Notes: generated by a model not told the origin, from the sequence alone. DNA of 64,000 bases from JADKCZ01 sp963786945 (GCA_963786945.1 CAWBAO010000004.1:682001-746000); one strand, 5' to 3'. Shown: positions 44,871 to 55,674, numbered from the stretch's first letter. A program made the numbers and translations.

Positions 44871-46541
44871 TCAGGGCCGATCAGCGGGGAGCAGGCCACC
44901 CGCCAGCTCGGCCCGCCGCGCCCTGGCGAAGGGAACGTTTACTGCTTCCTCCGCCCCGGCGCTCCGCAGGAAGCGGTCATAGGCCTCCATCGCCTCCCGC
45001 CGACGGCCCGTCTTGTCGAGGATCCTGGCGAGGTTGAAGAGCGCGGTGGCCTGCCCCTCGTCCACGGCGATGGCCGCGCGATAGAGCCGCTCGGCGCGCT
45101 GCAGGTCGCCCTCGATGGCCGCCGCGGTGCCGAGTTGGGTCAGGGCGCCGGCGTGGCGGGGATCGACCTCGAGCGTCCGTTCCCACTCGCGGCGCGCTCG
45201 CGCCAGGTCGCCCCGCTCCCGGAGCACGCAGCCGAGGTTGTAGTGGCCCGTCGCCGAGCCGGGGTCGGCACGGACGATGCTCTCGAAGAGGGTCAGGTCG
45301 TCCCTCCAGACCAGGTTCCGCCGTACCGTCGCAGAAGCGAGCAGGAGCAGGGCGACCGCGGTCCCCGCGGCGAGCCACCGGCGTCGCCCGCCGTTCCACG
45401 CCGCCCACAGCCTGTCGCCGGCGATGATCCAGACGCCGACCGCCGGCAGGTACAGGTACCGCTCGGCCATCGGGTAGCTCGGGATCGGCACCAGGTTGGA
45501 GATGGGAATGTAGCTTGCGGCGATCCAGAGGAGCCCCACCGTCGAGGGGACCGTGCGGCGCACCAGGAGGAACGCGAGCGCGCCCGCCAGCAGCAGCCAG
45601 GCCAGGAGGAGCCAGGGCTCCACGCCGCCTCCCGCCTCGGGGAGCCGGTGGAGGTGGTTGAGGCGCGCCGGGAAGACCAGGAGCTCCAGGTACCGCGGGA
45701 CCACCTGGACGTTGGTCCAGAAGGCCTGCGCCAGGTGGCCCACCGAGAGCCCCTTCCCCACCACGTCGCCCAGCGCCAGCCGGCGCATGACGAGGTACAG
45801 CCCGGCGAACAGCGCGTGCGGCAGCAGGGCCAGGAGCCGCTGCCGGCGCGTGGTGCCCGCGGTCCACGGGCCCCAGGCCAGCACCGCGGCGAAGAGCAGC
45901 ACGGCCGTGGCGGCGCTTTCCTTGCTGAGGAGGGCCAGGAACCACATGGCGCCGGAGCGCCAGGCCCTGGCGCCGAGGCGGGCCGGCTCCCCTTCCAGGA
46001 GCGGGAGGAGCGCCAGCAGCACGAAGAGCAGGGCGAAGAGGTTGTTGCGGCAGACGATGAAGTCGACGGCCTCGGTGTTGATGGGGTGCACGGCGAAGAG
46101 GAGGGCCGTGAGCAGGGCGGGCGCCTCCCGCCGGTCGAACAGGACGAGGCCGAGGCGGCGAAGCACGAGCACGTTGAGGAGGTGCAGGGCCACGTTGACG
46201 GCGTGGAACCCCCAGGCGCGCATCCCGAACAGCTGGAAGTCGAGCAGGTAGGAGATGCGGTTGAGCGGGCGGTAGTAGGGCACGACCATGTCGGGCTCGA
46301 GGAGGAGCCGCCAGAGACCGGCCAGGTCACGGGTGGCCGGATTCTCGACGATGATGGCGTGATCGTCCCAGACGAAGCCATTGGTGAGGCTGTTGGCGTA
46401 GCTGGCGACCACGGCCACGGCGAGGAGCAGCGGCGGTCCCCAGCGCTCCAGGAACGGGGCCGCCGCGGCACTGGCCAGGGGCGAGGCCGACGGCGCGCCC
46501 GGGCGGGGCGCTGGCGGAGGCGTTCCTCTCGACCTGCTCAT
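44871..46541 (-). CDS. TMTC-like GT-C membrane transferase with TPRs (intact)
   Basis: The best preserved of the four paralogues, 556 residues from the ATG at 46541, overlapping the YfhO-like stop as ATGA. FVWDDHAIIVENPATRDLAG holds the catalytic Asp pair after the first helix; PYYRPLNRISYLLDFQLFG, FHAVNVALHLLNVLVLRRLG, AVHPINTEAVDFIVCRNN and LLSKESAATAVLLFAAVLA follow the TMTC order, including the Lys-Glu in place of Lys-Pro. SYPMAERYLYLPAVGVW is the conserved block before the last helices. TPRs (TGHYNLGCVLRERGDLARAR and two more) occupy the last 170 residues and face the same side as the acceptor. Probable O-glycosyltransferase. Confidence 0.85.
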   Translation of the reverse strand: MSRSRGTPPPAPRPGAPSASPLASAAAAPFLERWGPPLLLAVAVVASYANSLTNGFVWDDHAIIVENPATRDLAGLWRLLLEPDMVVPYYRPLNRISYLLDFQLFGMRAWGFHAVNVALHLLNVLVLRRLGLVLFDRREAPALLTALLFAVHPINTEAVDFIVCRNNLFALLFVLLALLPLLEGEPARLGARAWRSGAMWFLALLSKESAATAVLLFAAVLAWGPWTAGTTRRQRLLALLPHALFAGLYLVMRRLALGDVVGKGLSVGHLAQAFWTNVQVVPRYLELLVFPARLNHLHRLPEAGGGVEPWLLLAWLLLAGALAFLLVRRTVPSTVGLLWIAASYIPISNLVPIPSYPMAERYLYLPAVGVWIIAGDRLWAAWNGGRRRWLAAGTAVALLLLASATVRRNLVWRDDLTLFESIVRADPGSATGHYNLGCVLRERGDLARARREWERTLEVDPRHAGALTQLGTAAAIEGDLQRAERLYRAAIAVDEGQATALFNLARILDKTGRRREAMEAYDRFLRSAGAEEAVNVPFARARRAELAGGLLPADRP

Positions 46542-48855
46542 GCCGCCCCCTTCCTCCCGGCTGCCAGCAGGCCGGCGAGGACCAGCGCACCGAAGGCGCT
46601 GATCCAGAGGCCGACCCGGAGCTCGGGTGGGTCGTACCGCATCTCCAGCACGTGCCGGCCGGCTGGCCAGTCGACGGCCCTCACCGCCGCGTCGGCGGGA
46701 TGGATGGTCACCGGCGCACCGTCGAGCGTGGCCCGCCACCCCGGGGACCAGAGGTCGTTCACGACGAGGAGGCCGGGCCCGCTCGACTCGGCCTCCAGCC
46801 GAACCCACTCGGCGCCGCGCGCGGCGGAGAGGACCCGACCTGGTGCGAAGGTGGCCGCGGCGTGCCCCTCCAGGACGACCTCGGGCCGCCCGGCGGCGAC
46901 GAGATCGGCCAGCGCCAGGTGGGCCTCGAGGCGATCGCGGGCGGGGACCGCCGCCGGCGCGAACCAGGCCCACGGCCGATGCGGGACCTGCCAGACGGCG
47001 ATCCGCCAGGTCGGGTCCTCCAGCAGGAGGCGCCCACCCTGGATTCCGGCCCGGGCCCGCGCGGCGGGCTCCGCGTCGGTGGTCGGCCCGACCACCACGT
47101 GCGACAGCCCGAAGCGGCGGTGCGCCACCATGGCGCCGGGCCCGAAGCGCTCGGTGAAGATGCCGGCGACCAGGAGGTAGCGGATTGGCAGGACGCCGGA
47201 GTAGGCGTCGAGGTTGGCCACCCGCGCCTCGACGGCGCGGGAGGGCAGGCCCATGCGCCCCTCGATCCACTCCAGCCGATCCCAGTGGTCCAGCTCCGCC
47301 GGTCCCCAGGAGGCCGGCGTCGGCGTCGAGAGCCGAGGGAACGGCTCCGAGGACCGCACCGCCGCCATGAGGCTGTCGTCCCGCTCGAGCCGCGCACCCG
47401 CGTGGACGGAGAAGGGCACGGCGCCGATGGAGGCGACGGCCACGGCGGCGGCCGCCAGCGCCGGGAACCAGCCCCTCCGCGCCGGCCGCGACGCGACCGC
47501 CAGGCCTCCGCCGAGCAGCGCCGCCGCCCCCGCGGCGTGGGCCGCCCCGATCGCCAGCCGCCAGCGCGCCTCGCTGGCCGCGCCGTCGCTCGCGCCCAGG
47601 GCCCGCAGCAGGGCCTCGCTGCCGCTCCACGCCGCCAGGGTCGCGGCGACCACCGCCAGGGAGGCCGGCCAGGAGGCCAGCCACCAGGGCCGGCCGGCGA
47701 CGCGGCTCGACCCGATCCGAGCCGATCGCGGCCAGCACCGCCAGGCAGAGCGAGAGGGGTCCCACCATCTTCTCGGCGTAGCGGAAGGCGCCCCACACCG
47801 GCACGCCCCGGAGGAGCTGGGTGGCGCCAAGGAACGGGCCGAGCGCGAGCCAGAGCAGCGCCACGCTCGCCGCGCCCAGGAAGCGACCGGCCGGCGTCCC
47901 CCGCGCCCCCTGGGCGGCGAGCCAGGGCACGCCGACCCCGAGGAACACGCTGGGGACGAAGGGCATGAAGTAGTCGCTGGGCCCGCCGAGCCACTGGAAG
48001 ACGGGCGCAGCCGCCTCGCCGGGCTTCCCGTAGAAGAACCCCGGCAGCGCCAGCTCCAGCAGGCGCGACCGGCGCCAGCGACCACTGCGTGGCGTCGAGG
48101 CCGCTGAACCCGGCCGACCGATCCGCCTCCCGGAAGTAGGCCCAGGAGGGGACGAGCTGGACGGCGGCCAGGGTGGCGCCGAGGGCGATGCCGAGCGCGG
48201 CCCGGCCGAGCCCGCGCCCTCCTCCCGCGCTCCAGGCCAGGCCCAGGCCCAGCACCGACGCGATGAGCAGCCACTGCGGGTCACCCGAGAAGGCCAGGAT
48301 GGCCACCGCCGCGCCCGCGCCGCCGACGCCGAAGCGCCGGCCCCGCCCCGCGGCGTGGAGCGCCGCCACCGCCCAGGGCGCGACGCCGGCCGCCGTCTGG
48401 TACTGGATGATGGAGCTCATCGAGACGACGTAGCCGGAGAGGCCGAAGGCGATGCCGCCCAGCGCGGCGGCGGCGGGCGAGGCGCCCAGCTCGCGCGCCA
48501 GGAGGAAGGTCCCCACGGCCGCGAGGACGACGTTGGCGACGATGAGCGGGTCCATGCCGCCACCGGGCGCCACCAGCGCCGCCAGCAGCGACACCGGGTG
48601 GAGCACCGCGTGCATGGACTGGGCGAAGAGCGGCATGCCCAGCCCCTCATAGGGGTTCCAGAGCGGCAGCCGGAGGTCGCGCAGCGCCTCCACCACCAGG
48701 GTCCGCACCGGGCCGAACAGCCTGGAGGTGTCCCGCCAGGCCAGCGTATGGCCGGTGGCGAGGAGGAGGAGGAGCGGGGCGGCGGAGACGACCGCCACCG
48801 CCAGGGCCCAGGCGGACGCTCTCGGCATCGGCGGCGCGCGGACCGGGTCCGTCAT
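46538..48855 (-). CDS. YfhO-family polytopic membrane protein (two frame breaks)
   Basis: About 771 residues. The start MTDPVRAPPMPRAS leads to many hydrophobic helices. LAWRDTSRLFGPVRTLVVEA and RLPLWNPYEGLGMPLFAQSM are the YfhO first-loop signature with the putative catalytic Asp, and the C-terminus has LVVNDLWSPGWRATLDGAPV, a diagnostic YfhO beta domain. One-base shifts near 48075 and 47712 split it. YfhO of Gram-positives glycosylates lipoteichoic acid; family members transfer sugars from a polyprenyl carrier. It is translationally coupled to the TMTC-like gene downstream. Confidence 0.85.
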
Positions 48856-48954
48856 CGCAGACCTTCTAGCGGCGGACCAGACGGCAAGTCAAACATGGCC
48901 TCCGAGGTGACGTCGCGAGGAGCGCTCCGTGGTGGCCGGTCGCTCTCGCGTGGT

Positions 48955-50610
48955 ATGGGCTGCAGCGTGGCCGAGCAGATCCCCGACACGGTGCCGGGAC
49001 CCGCGCCGACCGGCTCGATCCGCACCTCGCTGCTGGTGCTGGCGCTGGTCCTCGCCGTGGCGGCCGTCTACCGCCAGGTCGGCGCGTTCGGCTTCGTCAA
49101 CCTCGACGACGGCACCTACGTCTACCAGAACGCCCAGGTCCGGGCGGGTCTCACCTGGGACGGCGTCGCGCTGGGCCTTCGGCTTCCACGCGGCCAACTG
49201 GCATCCCGTCACCTGGCTCTCGCACATGCTGGACGTGCAGCTGTTCGGGCTCGATCCGGGCTGGCACCACCTCGTCAACGTGGGCCTGCACCTCATCAAC
49301 ACGGCCCTGCTCTTCCTCCTCCTCCAGCGGGCGACCGGGGCCACCTGGCGCAGCGCCTTCGCCGCCGCCCTGTTCGGGCTGCACCCGCTGCACGTGGAGT
49401 CGGTGGCCTGGATCTCGGAGCGCAAGGACGTCCTGAGCACGGTCTTCTGGCTGCTCACCACCCTGGCGTGGCTCGCCTGGGTGCGCCGGCCGAGCCCGGC
49501 CCGGTACGCCACGGCGGCCGTCCTGTTCGCGCTCGGGCTCATGAGCAAGCCCATGCTGGTGACGCTGCCGCTGGTGCTGCTCCTGCTCGACGCCTGGCCG
49601 CTCGGGCGGTTGGGGCCCGGCGCGGTCTCGCTCCGGACCCTGGCCCCGCTGGTGCGCGAGAAGCTCCCGCTCCTCGCCCTCTCGGCGATCTCGAGCGTCA
49701 TCACCTGGCTGGCGCAGGCCCGGGGCAGCGCGATCTCGGACCTGGTGCGTCCTCCCCCTCCCGCGTCCGGGCCGCCAACGCGATCCTGTCCTGCGTCGCC
49801 TATCTCCGGCAGACCGCGTGGCCCACCGGGCTGGCTGCCCTCTACCCGCACCCCGGGCTGCTCGCCGGCGGCATCGATGGCCTGGAGGTCGCCGCCGGCG
49901 GCGCGGTGCTGGTCGGGCTCAGCGCCCTGGCCTGGTGGCAGCGGAGGCGGCGGCCCTGGCTGCTGGTGGGCTGGGCCTGGTTCCTGGTGACCCTGGTCCC
50001 CGTGATCGGCCTCGTCCAGGTCGGGGTCCAGGGGCGAGCCGATCGGTACACCTACGTGCCGCTCATCGGCATCTTCATCGCGCTGGCGTGGGCGATCCCG
50101 GCGCCGGCGCCGGACGCGCGCGGCTGGCGCCTGGCCCTGGCGCTGGCCGCCGGCCTGGTCCTGGTGCCGCTGGCGGCCGTGGCCAGCCGGCAGGTGGCCA
50201 CCTGGCGCGACAGCCTCACGCTCTTCGACCACGCGCTGGCGGTGACCCGGGACAACTACCAGGCCTGGCGGAACCTCGGGACCGCCTACACGGACGCGGG
50301 GCGCCAGCCCGAGGCCATCGTCGCGCTGCGCGAGTCGGTCCGGCTCATGCCGCAGGATGCCGACGCCTGGATGAACCTGGCCATCGCCCATTCCCGGGCC
50401 CGCCAGTTCGAGGAGGCCGAGGCCTGCTTCGAGCAGGCGGTCCGCCGCCGGCCGGGCGACCCGGTCATCTGGTACAACCTCGGCCTGGCGGCAGCGCTGC
50501 AGGGGCGCTGGGAGCGGGTCGCGGAGGTGCAGGAGCGGCTCCGGCGGCTCGACCCGCGGATGGCGGAGGAGCTGGCAAGAAGGCTGGCGAGACTTGGCGG
50601 AGCGCCCTAG
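48955..50610 (+). CDS. TMTC-like GT-C membrane transferase with TPRs (frame breaks)
   Basis: About 551 residues, start at an ATG at 48955 (a GTG further in is possible). It is closely related to the gene at 24636-26364: FVNLDDGTYVYQNAQVRAGL, HAANWHPVTWLSHMLDVQLF, GLHPLHVESVAWISERKDVL, SKPMLVTLPLVLLLLDAWPL, then ANAILSCVAYLRQTAWPTGL and QGRADRYTYVPLIGIFIALA, with three C-terminal TPRs (ALRESVRLMPQDADAWMNLA). One shift lies near 49178 and a compensating one near 49750. It is divergent from the YfhO-like gene and 22 bases before another glycosyltransferase. Confidence 0.82.
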   Translation: MGCSVAEQIPDTVPGPAPTGSIRTSLLVLALVLAVAAVYRQVGAFGFVNLDDGTYVYQNAQVRAGLTWDGVALGLRLPRGQLASRHLALAHAGRAAVRARSGLAPPRQRGPAPHQHGPALPPPPAGDRGHLAQRLRRRPVRAAPAARGVGGLDLGAQGRPEHGLLAAHHPGVARLGAPAEPGPVRHGGRPVRARAHEQAHAGDAAAGAAPARRLAARAVGARRGLAPDPGPAGAREAPAPRPLGDLERHHLAGAGPGQRDLGPGASSPSRVRAANAILSCVAYLRQTAWPTGLAALYPHPGLLAGGIDGLEVAAGGAVLVGLSALAWWQRRRRPWLLVGWAWFLVTLVPVIGLVQVGVQGRADRYTYVPLIGIFIALAWAIPAPAPDARGWRLALALAAGLVLVPLAAVASRQVATWRDSLTLFDHALAVTRDNYQAWRNLGTAYTDAGRQPEAIVALRESVRLMPQDADAWMNLAIAHSRARQFEEAEACFEQAVRRRPGDPVIWYNLGLAAALQGRWERVAEVQERLRRLDPRMAEELARRLARLGGAP

Positions 50611-50632
50611 ACGCCTGTCGAGGAATGACCGG

Positions 50633-52306
50633 ATGAACCGCTCCACGCTTCGCCTTGCCGCACCTGCGGTCCTGCTCGCCGCGGCCGTGCTCCTGCCGTT
50701 CCTCGGCAAGGCCTTCACCATCGACGACACCATCTTCCTCCGCGAGGCGGAACATGCGGCCGTCGAGCCCCTGCACCCGACCGCCTTCGAATCGTGTGGG
50801 GCGACGTCCCGGAGCGAGCCTCGCCCTCCAGCGGCCCCGTCATGGCCTGGCTGCTGGTGCCCGCCGTGCTGTCCGTGGCTCCCGAGACGGTGGCCCACCT
50901 CACCCAGCTTCTTGATGCTCGCCCTGGCGGTGCTGGGAACCGTGGCCCTCAGCCTGCGCCTTGGCGTGGCGCCGGCGTGGGCGGCGGCGGCCGGCCTCCT
51001 GCTGGCCGCGACCCCGACCGCCCTGGCGATGGCCGGCACGGCCATGCCGGACGTGCCGGCCATGGCGCTCGGGGTCCTGGGCGTCGAGAGGCTCCTCGCC
51101 TGGAAGCAGGAGCGCCGCGTGCACCAGGCGGTCCTGGCGGCCGTCCTCCTGGGGCTCGCTCCCTTGACGCGGTCGCACCTGATCCTCCTTCTCGGGGTGG
51201 GCGCTCTCCTCCTGGTGGACGACTTCCTGAAGCCGTCGGGCTGGCGAAGCACGAGGTGGACCGCCTTCGTTCCCGTCGGCGCGGCGCTGCTCGTGACCGC
51301 TTCGGTCCTGTGGCTGACCTGGGATCACGACCCGGGCTCCAAGGGGCTCGTCGGCGCCACCAGGGGAATCAGCGCGCTCGACAACCTGGCCCCGAACACC
51401 GTGGCGTTCGCCACCAACTGGGCCCTGGCGCTCCCGCTCGCCCTCCCCTGGCTGCTGCTGAGGCCCATGGCCATCCTTCGCCGGTGGTGGCTGCTGCTCC
51501 TCGGGATCGGCGCGATGTACCTGCTCTGGTCCAGTGCAACCGCCAGTCGGTCTCCCAACGCCCTGGCCGCCGGCCTTGGCCTGGCGGTCCTCTGGGACAT
51601 CCTGGCCGATGGCTGGAAGCGCCGTGACCCCATCCAGGTGGGCCTGGGCCTCTGGCTGCTCCTCCCCCTGGCGCCGATTCCGTATCCTCAGCTGCCGCCC
51701 AAGCTGCACCTCGCCGCCGCGCCCGCCGCGGCGATTCTCGTCGTGCGCGAGATGGCGAGCCGCGGGCGCCTTCACGCCAGGCTCGTCCTGGGCGCGACGA
51801 TGGCGGCGGGCCTCGCGCTCGGCGTCGCGATCCTGCGCGCCGACACGGCCTTCGCCGGGCTCGCTCGACGGGCCGTGGCCGAGCTGATCGTGCCGCAGGT
51901 GGCCGCCGGACACCGCGTCTGGTTCGTCGGCCACTGGGGGTTCCAGTGGTACGCCGAGAACGCCGGCGCCAGGATCGTGACGACCACCCCGCCCTATCCG
52001 GCCCCCGGAGACCTCCTCGTCGGCAGCCGAGTCACCCATTCTGGCGTGATGGTCGATCCCATGCTGCGAAGGGACTTCGGGTTCACTCGCCTGGCGACCC
52101 TGGAAGACTGGACGCCTGGTGGCCGTCTCATCACCGAGGGTGCAGGGTTCTTCTCGAACAACTCGGGCTACCTGCCCTGGACCTGGGGCACCGGCTTGCT
52201 GGACGCATTCGATCTGTACCGGGTGGAGTGGACCAGCCGGCGTGACCCCGCCGTAGCCCGCCGGCCGGCTGGTCTCGTCAGGGCTCCACCCGCTCGCCGA
52301 CGATGA
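50633..52306 (+). CDS. ArnT/GT39-like glycosyltransferase, paralogue of 27348-29015
   Basis: About 557 residues. FTIDDTIFLREAEHAAVEPL is the Asp-Asp loop. AMAGTAMPDVPAMALGVLGV and PYPQLPPKLHLAAAPAAAIL are typical second-half blocks, and HRVWFVGHWGFQWYAENAG near the C-terminus is shared with the copy at 27348. A pair of shifts bounds 50795-50910, where the correct reading (WGDVPERASPSSGPVMAWLL) is in another frame. The last 25 residues overlap the convergent gene, so the true stop may lie somewhat upstream. It is in one transcript with the TMTC-like gene. Confidence 0.75.
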   Translation: MNRSTLRLAAPAVLLAAAVLLPFLGKAFTIDDTIFLREAEHAAVEPLHPTAFESCGATSRSEPRPPAAPSWPGCWCPPCCPWLPRRWPTSPSFLMLALAVLGTVALSLRLGVAPAWAAAAGLLLAATPTALAMAGTAMPDVPAMALGVLGVERLLAWKQERRVHQAVLAAVLLGLAPLTRSHLILLLGVGALLLVDDFLKPSGWRSTRWTAFVPVGAALLVTASVLWLTWDHDPGSKGLVGATRGISALDNLAPNTVAFATNWALALPLALPWLLLRPMAILRRWWLLLLGIGAMYLLWSSATASRSPNALAAGLGLAVLWDILADGWKRRDPIQVGLGLWLLLPLAPIPYPQLPPKLHLAAAPAAAILVVREMASRGRLHARLVLGATMAAGLALGVAILRADTAFAGLARRAVAELIVPQVAAGHRVWFVGHWGFQWYAENAGARIVTTTPPYPAPGDLLVGSRVTHSGVMVDPMLRRDFGFTRLATLEDWTPGGRLITEGAGFFSNNSGYLPWTWGTGLLDAFDLYRVEWTSRRDPAVARRPAGLVRAPPARRR

Positions 52307-53889
52307 CCTCGTCGCGGGCCGCGGGGAGCGGGAAGAGATCGGATCCGGAAAGTTGCCGAACGGGAGGTCAGGCGCGCCGGTCGAGATGAACCGCCACTGG
52401 TGCCTCCTTGCCACGTCCTGGAAGACCGGGTGGTGGACGAAGGGCACGCTCCGCCGGATGACCAGGAACCTCGGCGGGGGCTGGTCCTCGGCGCGGAAGG
52501 CCGCGACGCCGCCGCGGATCCGGGCGTCGGTGTAGAACATGAAGGGGATGTCCTCGTAGTTCACCAGGATCTCGTCGCCGGCCCGGAGCAGCGGGCGGAG
52601 CGCCTCGATGACCAGGCGGTTGGGGTCGGGGCGCTCGTCGAAGATCTCCCGGGCCATGCTCGAGAGCTCGCGACGCTCGACCAGGTCGTGGTGCCGTCTT
52701 CAGTCCAGGGATCGAGGCAGAGACGGGGCCGCGACCAGGCAGGTGGCGATCAGCACGAGCCCGCCCCCCGCCATGACCGGGACCCTGACCCCGGGCGTCT
52801 TGTCCAGGACACCGCCAGCGCGGCCAGCTCGGCCACGGTCCAGGCGGTGACCAGCGCCGCCAGGGGCGTCAGCTCGACGAAGTACCGGTGAAACGGGACG
52901 GGCGCCACGAAAGCCACCCACGGCACCAGGGCGAGGATGGTCCCCATCGCCACGGCCAGGAGCAGCCCCTGTTCCCGGCGCAGCGCCTGACGCTTCCGCC
53001 AGAGGAGCCAGCCGGCCACCGCCAGCACGGGCAGGGCGATGACGTACTGGTTGACGTTGTAGACCGACCCGGCGAGCCGGATCTCGAATGGACCAGTCGG
53101 ATTCCTGATCCGCGAGAAGATCCCGTAGTACCAGGCGAAGGGCGCCACCGTGGCACCCAGCGCGGCGAAGACGCCGGCCGGGCGGCCGAGGCGAGGCCAG
53201 GCCGATGCGGCCGCCGCCAGTGCCAGGACCCCCATGGCCGGGAAGAACGAGCCGTAGTCGCACTGGAAGTAGGTCCAGCCCGCCAGCACGAAGAGTGGCG
53301 CACCCCAGCGTCCGCCCCGCTGCCAGCGAAGGAAGGCGGCCACCGACACCAGCATCATCAGCGACGAGAGCGCGTAGTAGCGGCTCTGCCGCGAGTGGAG
53401 GATCCAGAATGCGTTGCCCGTGAGGAGCGCGGCCGCCAGGACGGCCGTGGCGCGGTCCTCGAGGACCCGCATGGCCACCAGGTAGACCAGCAGCACCGTG
53501 GCCAGCGCCGCCAGCGCGAAGGGAAGCCTCGCCTGCCAGGTGCCATGGCCAAGCAGCCCGAGTGAGGCCCCTGCCGCCACGAACTGGCCCCAGGGCTGCC
53601 CCACCCAGGTGGTGTCGGCCCTGAAGTCGCGCCGCTCCACCAGGTAGCGCAGGGCCGCCTCGGCGCTCCCGGTGCGCTCCCGGATGGTCGACCGATCCTC
53701 GTCGACGAAGCTGTCCATGGTGATGAGGTTGCGCCCGTCATAGGCGAGCGGCTTGCCGTACTTCAGCATCCGCTCCGCCATCACCGCGGTGGCAGCCTCG
53801 TCCTGCCACAGGTAGACGGCGCCCAGCCTCCACGTCAGCAGCACCGCCGCGCACAGCATCACCACCGCGATGGGGAGGTGGCGCTTCAT
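52278..53889 (-). CDS. ArnT/GT39-like membrane glycosyltransferase (frame breaks near its end)
   Basis: About 536 residues. The start at 53889 overlaps the upstream gene stop as ATGA. MLCAAVLLTWRLGAVYLWQD plus EAATAVMAERMLKYGKPLAY is the GT39/ArnT opening, with the Asp-Glu pair after helix 1. VGQPWGQFVAAGASLGLLGH and HSRQSRYYALSSLMMLVSVA are also typical of the group. The C-terminal soluble part (REIFDERPDPNRLVIEALRP, NYEDIPFMFYTDARIRGGVA) is reached through shifts near 52800 and 52700, and ends FPLPAARDEVIVGERVEP after another near 52340. Lipid-linked sugar transfer is inferred; substrate unknown. Confidence 0.78.
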
Positions 53890-55541
53890 CGTGAGCCTCC
53901 CGGCGTGAAGTCTCGCCGCCGGAACACCAGCACCCGGTTGGCCCGGGTCTCGGGCGCGCGGGCCGCCGCCTCGTCCCAGTAGGCGTCGGTCCGGTCCGGG
54001 GCGAGGATTTGCACCTGGCCGACGAGGTCGTAGTCCCGGGCCACGAACTGGTCCGCCCACTGGAAGATCCAGGGGTCCGAGGTGCGCCGCACCAGCCAGG
54101 AGGTGGGGACGAAGGCCCAGACCAGGTAGGCGGGCCGGGCCTGCTCGACCTCGCTCGCCAGCTGCTCCTGCATGGCCCGCGCGAACGGCTGCGGCTCCAT
54201 GAGCCCGTAGGCGTAGACGAAGCCGGTCGCCGAGAGGCGCCGCGCGTAGAAGAGGATCTGCGGCTCCGATCCGAGGATGGCGATCCGGTCCTCGGGGCCG
54301 GTGCGGGCCGCGATGTACTCGGCCACCATGGGCGACTCGGGGAAGGGGTTGTCGAGGTAGAGGGCCCGCGAGACCTGGGCCGGCGTCAGCCTGAAGAGGA
54401 GGTCCCGCTGCGTCCAGGCCGTCTGGCCGCAGCCGGCGGCCACGACGAGCAGCCCGGCCACGGCGCCCGCCCGCCCCGCCCGCTCGGCCGCGAGCCGGAC
54501 TGCCGCGCCGACGAGCAGCCCCAGCGCGGGCAGGAGGAGGATGAAGTAGTGACCGCGAAAGTACAGGCCGGCCGAGACCCCGACGAAGGAGCAGGCCGGC
54601 AGGGCCACCAGGAAGGCCCGCTCGCGGACAGGCCGACCCGGCCAGGCCACTGCTATCAGGCCCGCGCCGGCGACGGCGGCGAGCAGCCACGCCTGCCCGA
54701 TGGCGCCGGAACCGTTTCTGGCGAGGTCCTCCAAGCCGGCGCCGAGCGAGCGTGCCGTTGAATAGGCCTGGGCGTAGCGGACCGTCCAGAGCCAGAGCTG
54801 GTCGAGCGTCCCGCCGAGCCAGGCCCAGGCCACCACGAGGAAGAGGGGCACCGCCGCGCCGGCCAGGAGCGCGCCCTCCTCGGCAACCAGCCGCCCTCGG
54901 CCCGCCCCGCCCGGCCCGCTCCGGCTCCAGGCGAGCCAGCCGGCCCCGAAGAGCAGGAAGACGCCCCCCGGCTGCTTCATGAGGAGCGCTGCCCCGAGGA
55001 GGAGGCCGCTCCCGAAGAAGGCCGGGAGCCGGCCGCCCCCGATGGCCCGGTGGAGCACCAGCAGGCCCGCCACCGCCGGCAGCAGGACGAAGTGCGTCGC
55101 GTGGCCGAAGAGGCCGAGGAGCGCGGTCGAGATGGACAGCCAGGCGAACGCCGCGGCCGCGGCCAGGGCCGCCGCCGTGCCGAGCAGCCTCCGGCCGAGC
55201 AGGAAGAGCAGGGCCGTGGTGGCCGCGTTGACCACCAGCAGGCCGATGCGCAGCCCAGCCGCCGTCTGGCCGAAGACCGCCATGGCCGCGGCATAGGCGA
55301 GCTGCGTGCCAGGGAGCTTCATGGTGTAGGCGAGCTGGTAGGGCGGGAAGCCCCTCAGGAGCAGCTGGCCGAAGTAGGCGTACTCCCCCTCGTCCCGCTC
55401 CAGCGGCACCTCGAGGAGCCGCCACCGGATGAGGGCGACGCCCAGGTACGCGGCCGCGAGCAGGAGCCAGGCCACGGCCTGGCCCGGCCAGTCGCCGGAG
55501 CCCTCCTCGGTTACCCGGGCATCTTCCATGATCGGGAGCAT
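53886..55541 (-). CDS. GT39-like membrane glycosyltransferase (intact)
   Basis: A 551-residue protein with about 11 membrane helices. The start at 55541 has CGAGGT upstream. VPLERDEGEYAYFGQLLLRG is the Asp-Glu loop motif of PMT/ArnT relatives, followed by PPYQLAYTMKLPGTQLAYAA (the Lys-Leu-Pro-Gly block). LMKQPGGVFLLFGAGWLAW and FRGHYFILLLPALGLLVGAA mark later helices, then a C-terminal periplasmic domain with IAILGSEPQILFYARRLSAT. It is coupled to the downstream GT39 gene and divergent from the FN3 lipoprotein. Confidence 0.85.
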   Translation of the reverse strand: MLPIMEDARVTEEGSGDWPGQAVAWLLLAAAYLGVALIRWRLLEVPLERDEGEYAYFGQLLLRGFPPYQLAYTMKLPGTQLAYAAAMAVFGQTAAGLRIGLLVVNAATTALLFLLGRRLLGTAAALAAAAAFAWLSISTALLGLFGHATHFVLLPAVAGLLVLHRAIGGGRLPAFFGSGLLLGAALLMKQPGGVFLLFGAGWLAWSRSGPGGAGRGRLVAEEGALLAGAAVPLFLVVAWAWLGGTLDQLWLWTVRYAQAYSTARSLGAGLEDLARNGSGAIGQAWLLAAVAGAGLIAVAWPGRPVRERAFLVALPACSFVGVSAGLYFRGHYFILLLPALGLLVGAAVRLAAERAGRAGAVAGLLVVAAGCGQTAWTQRDLLFRLTPAQVSRALYLDNPFPESPMVAEYIAARTGPEDRIAILGSEPQILFYARRLSATGFVYAYGLMEPQPFARAMQEQLASEVEQARPAYLVWAFVPTSWLVRRTSDPWIFQWADQFVARDYDLVGQVQILAPDRTDAYWDEAAARAPETRANRVLVFRRRDFTPGGSR

Positions 55542-55674
55542 CCATACCTCGGTCACGGGTCGCCGGAAACAGGGACGGGGGCCGCCTCGGTGAAGGTGGT
55601 AATCTTCACCACCCTCGCGCCAGGCTCGCCCACGACGACGCGAAGGACCCCGGTGACCTGGACCCCATGACGCC

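Noticed and set aside
52278..52306. A genuine 29-base overlap between the convergent glycosyltransferase genes
   Set aside because: The region carries frame errors in both genes, so the plus-strand stop at 52306 is probably displaced.
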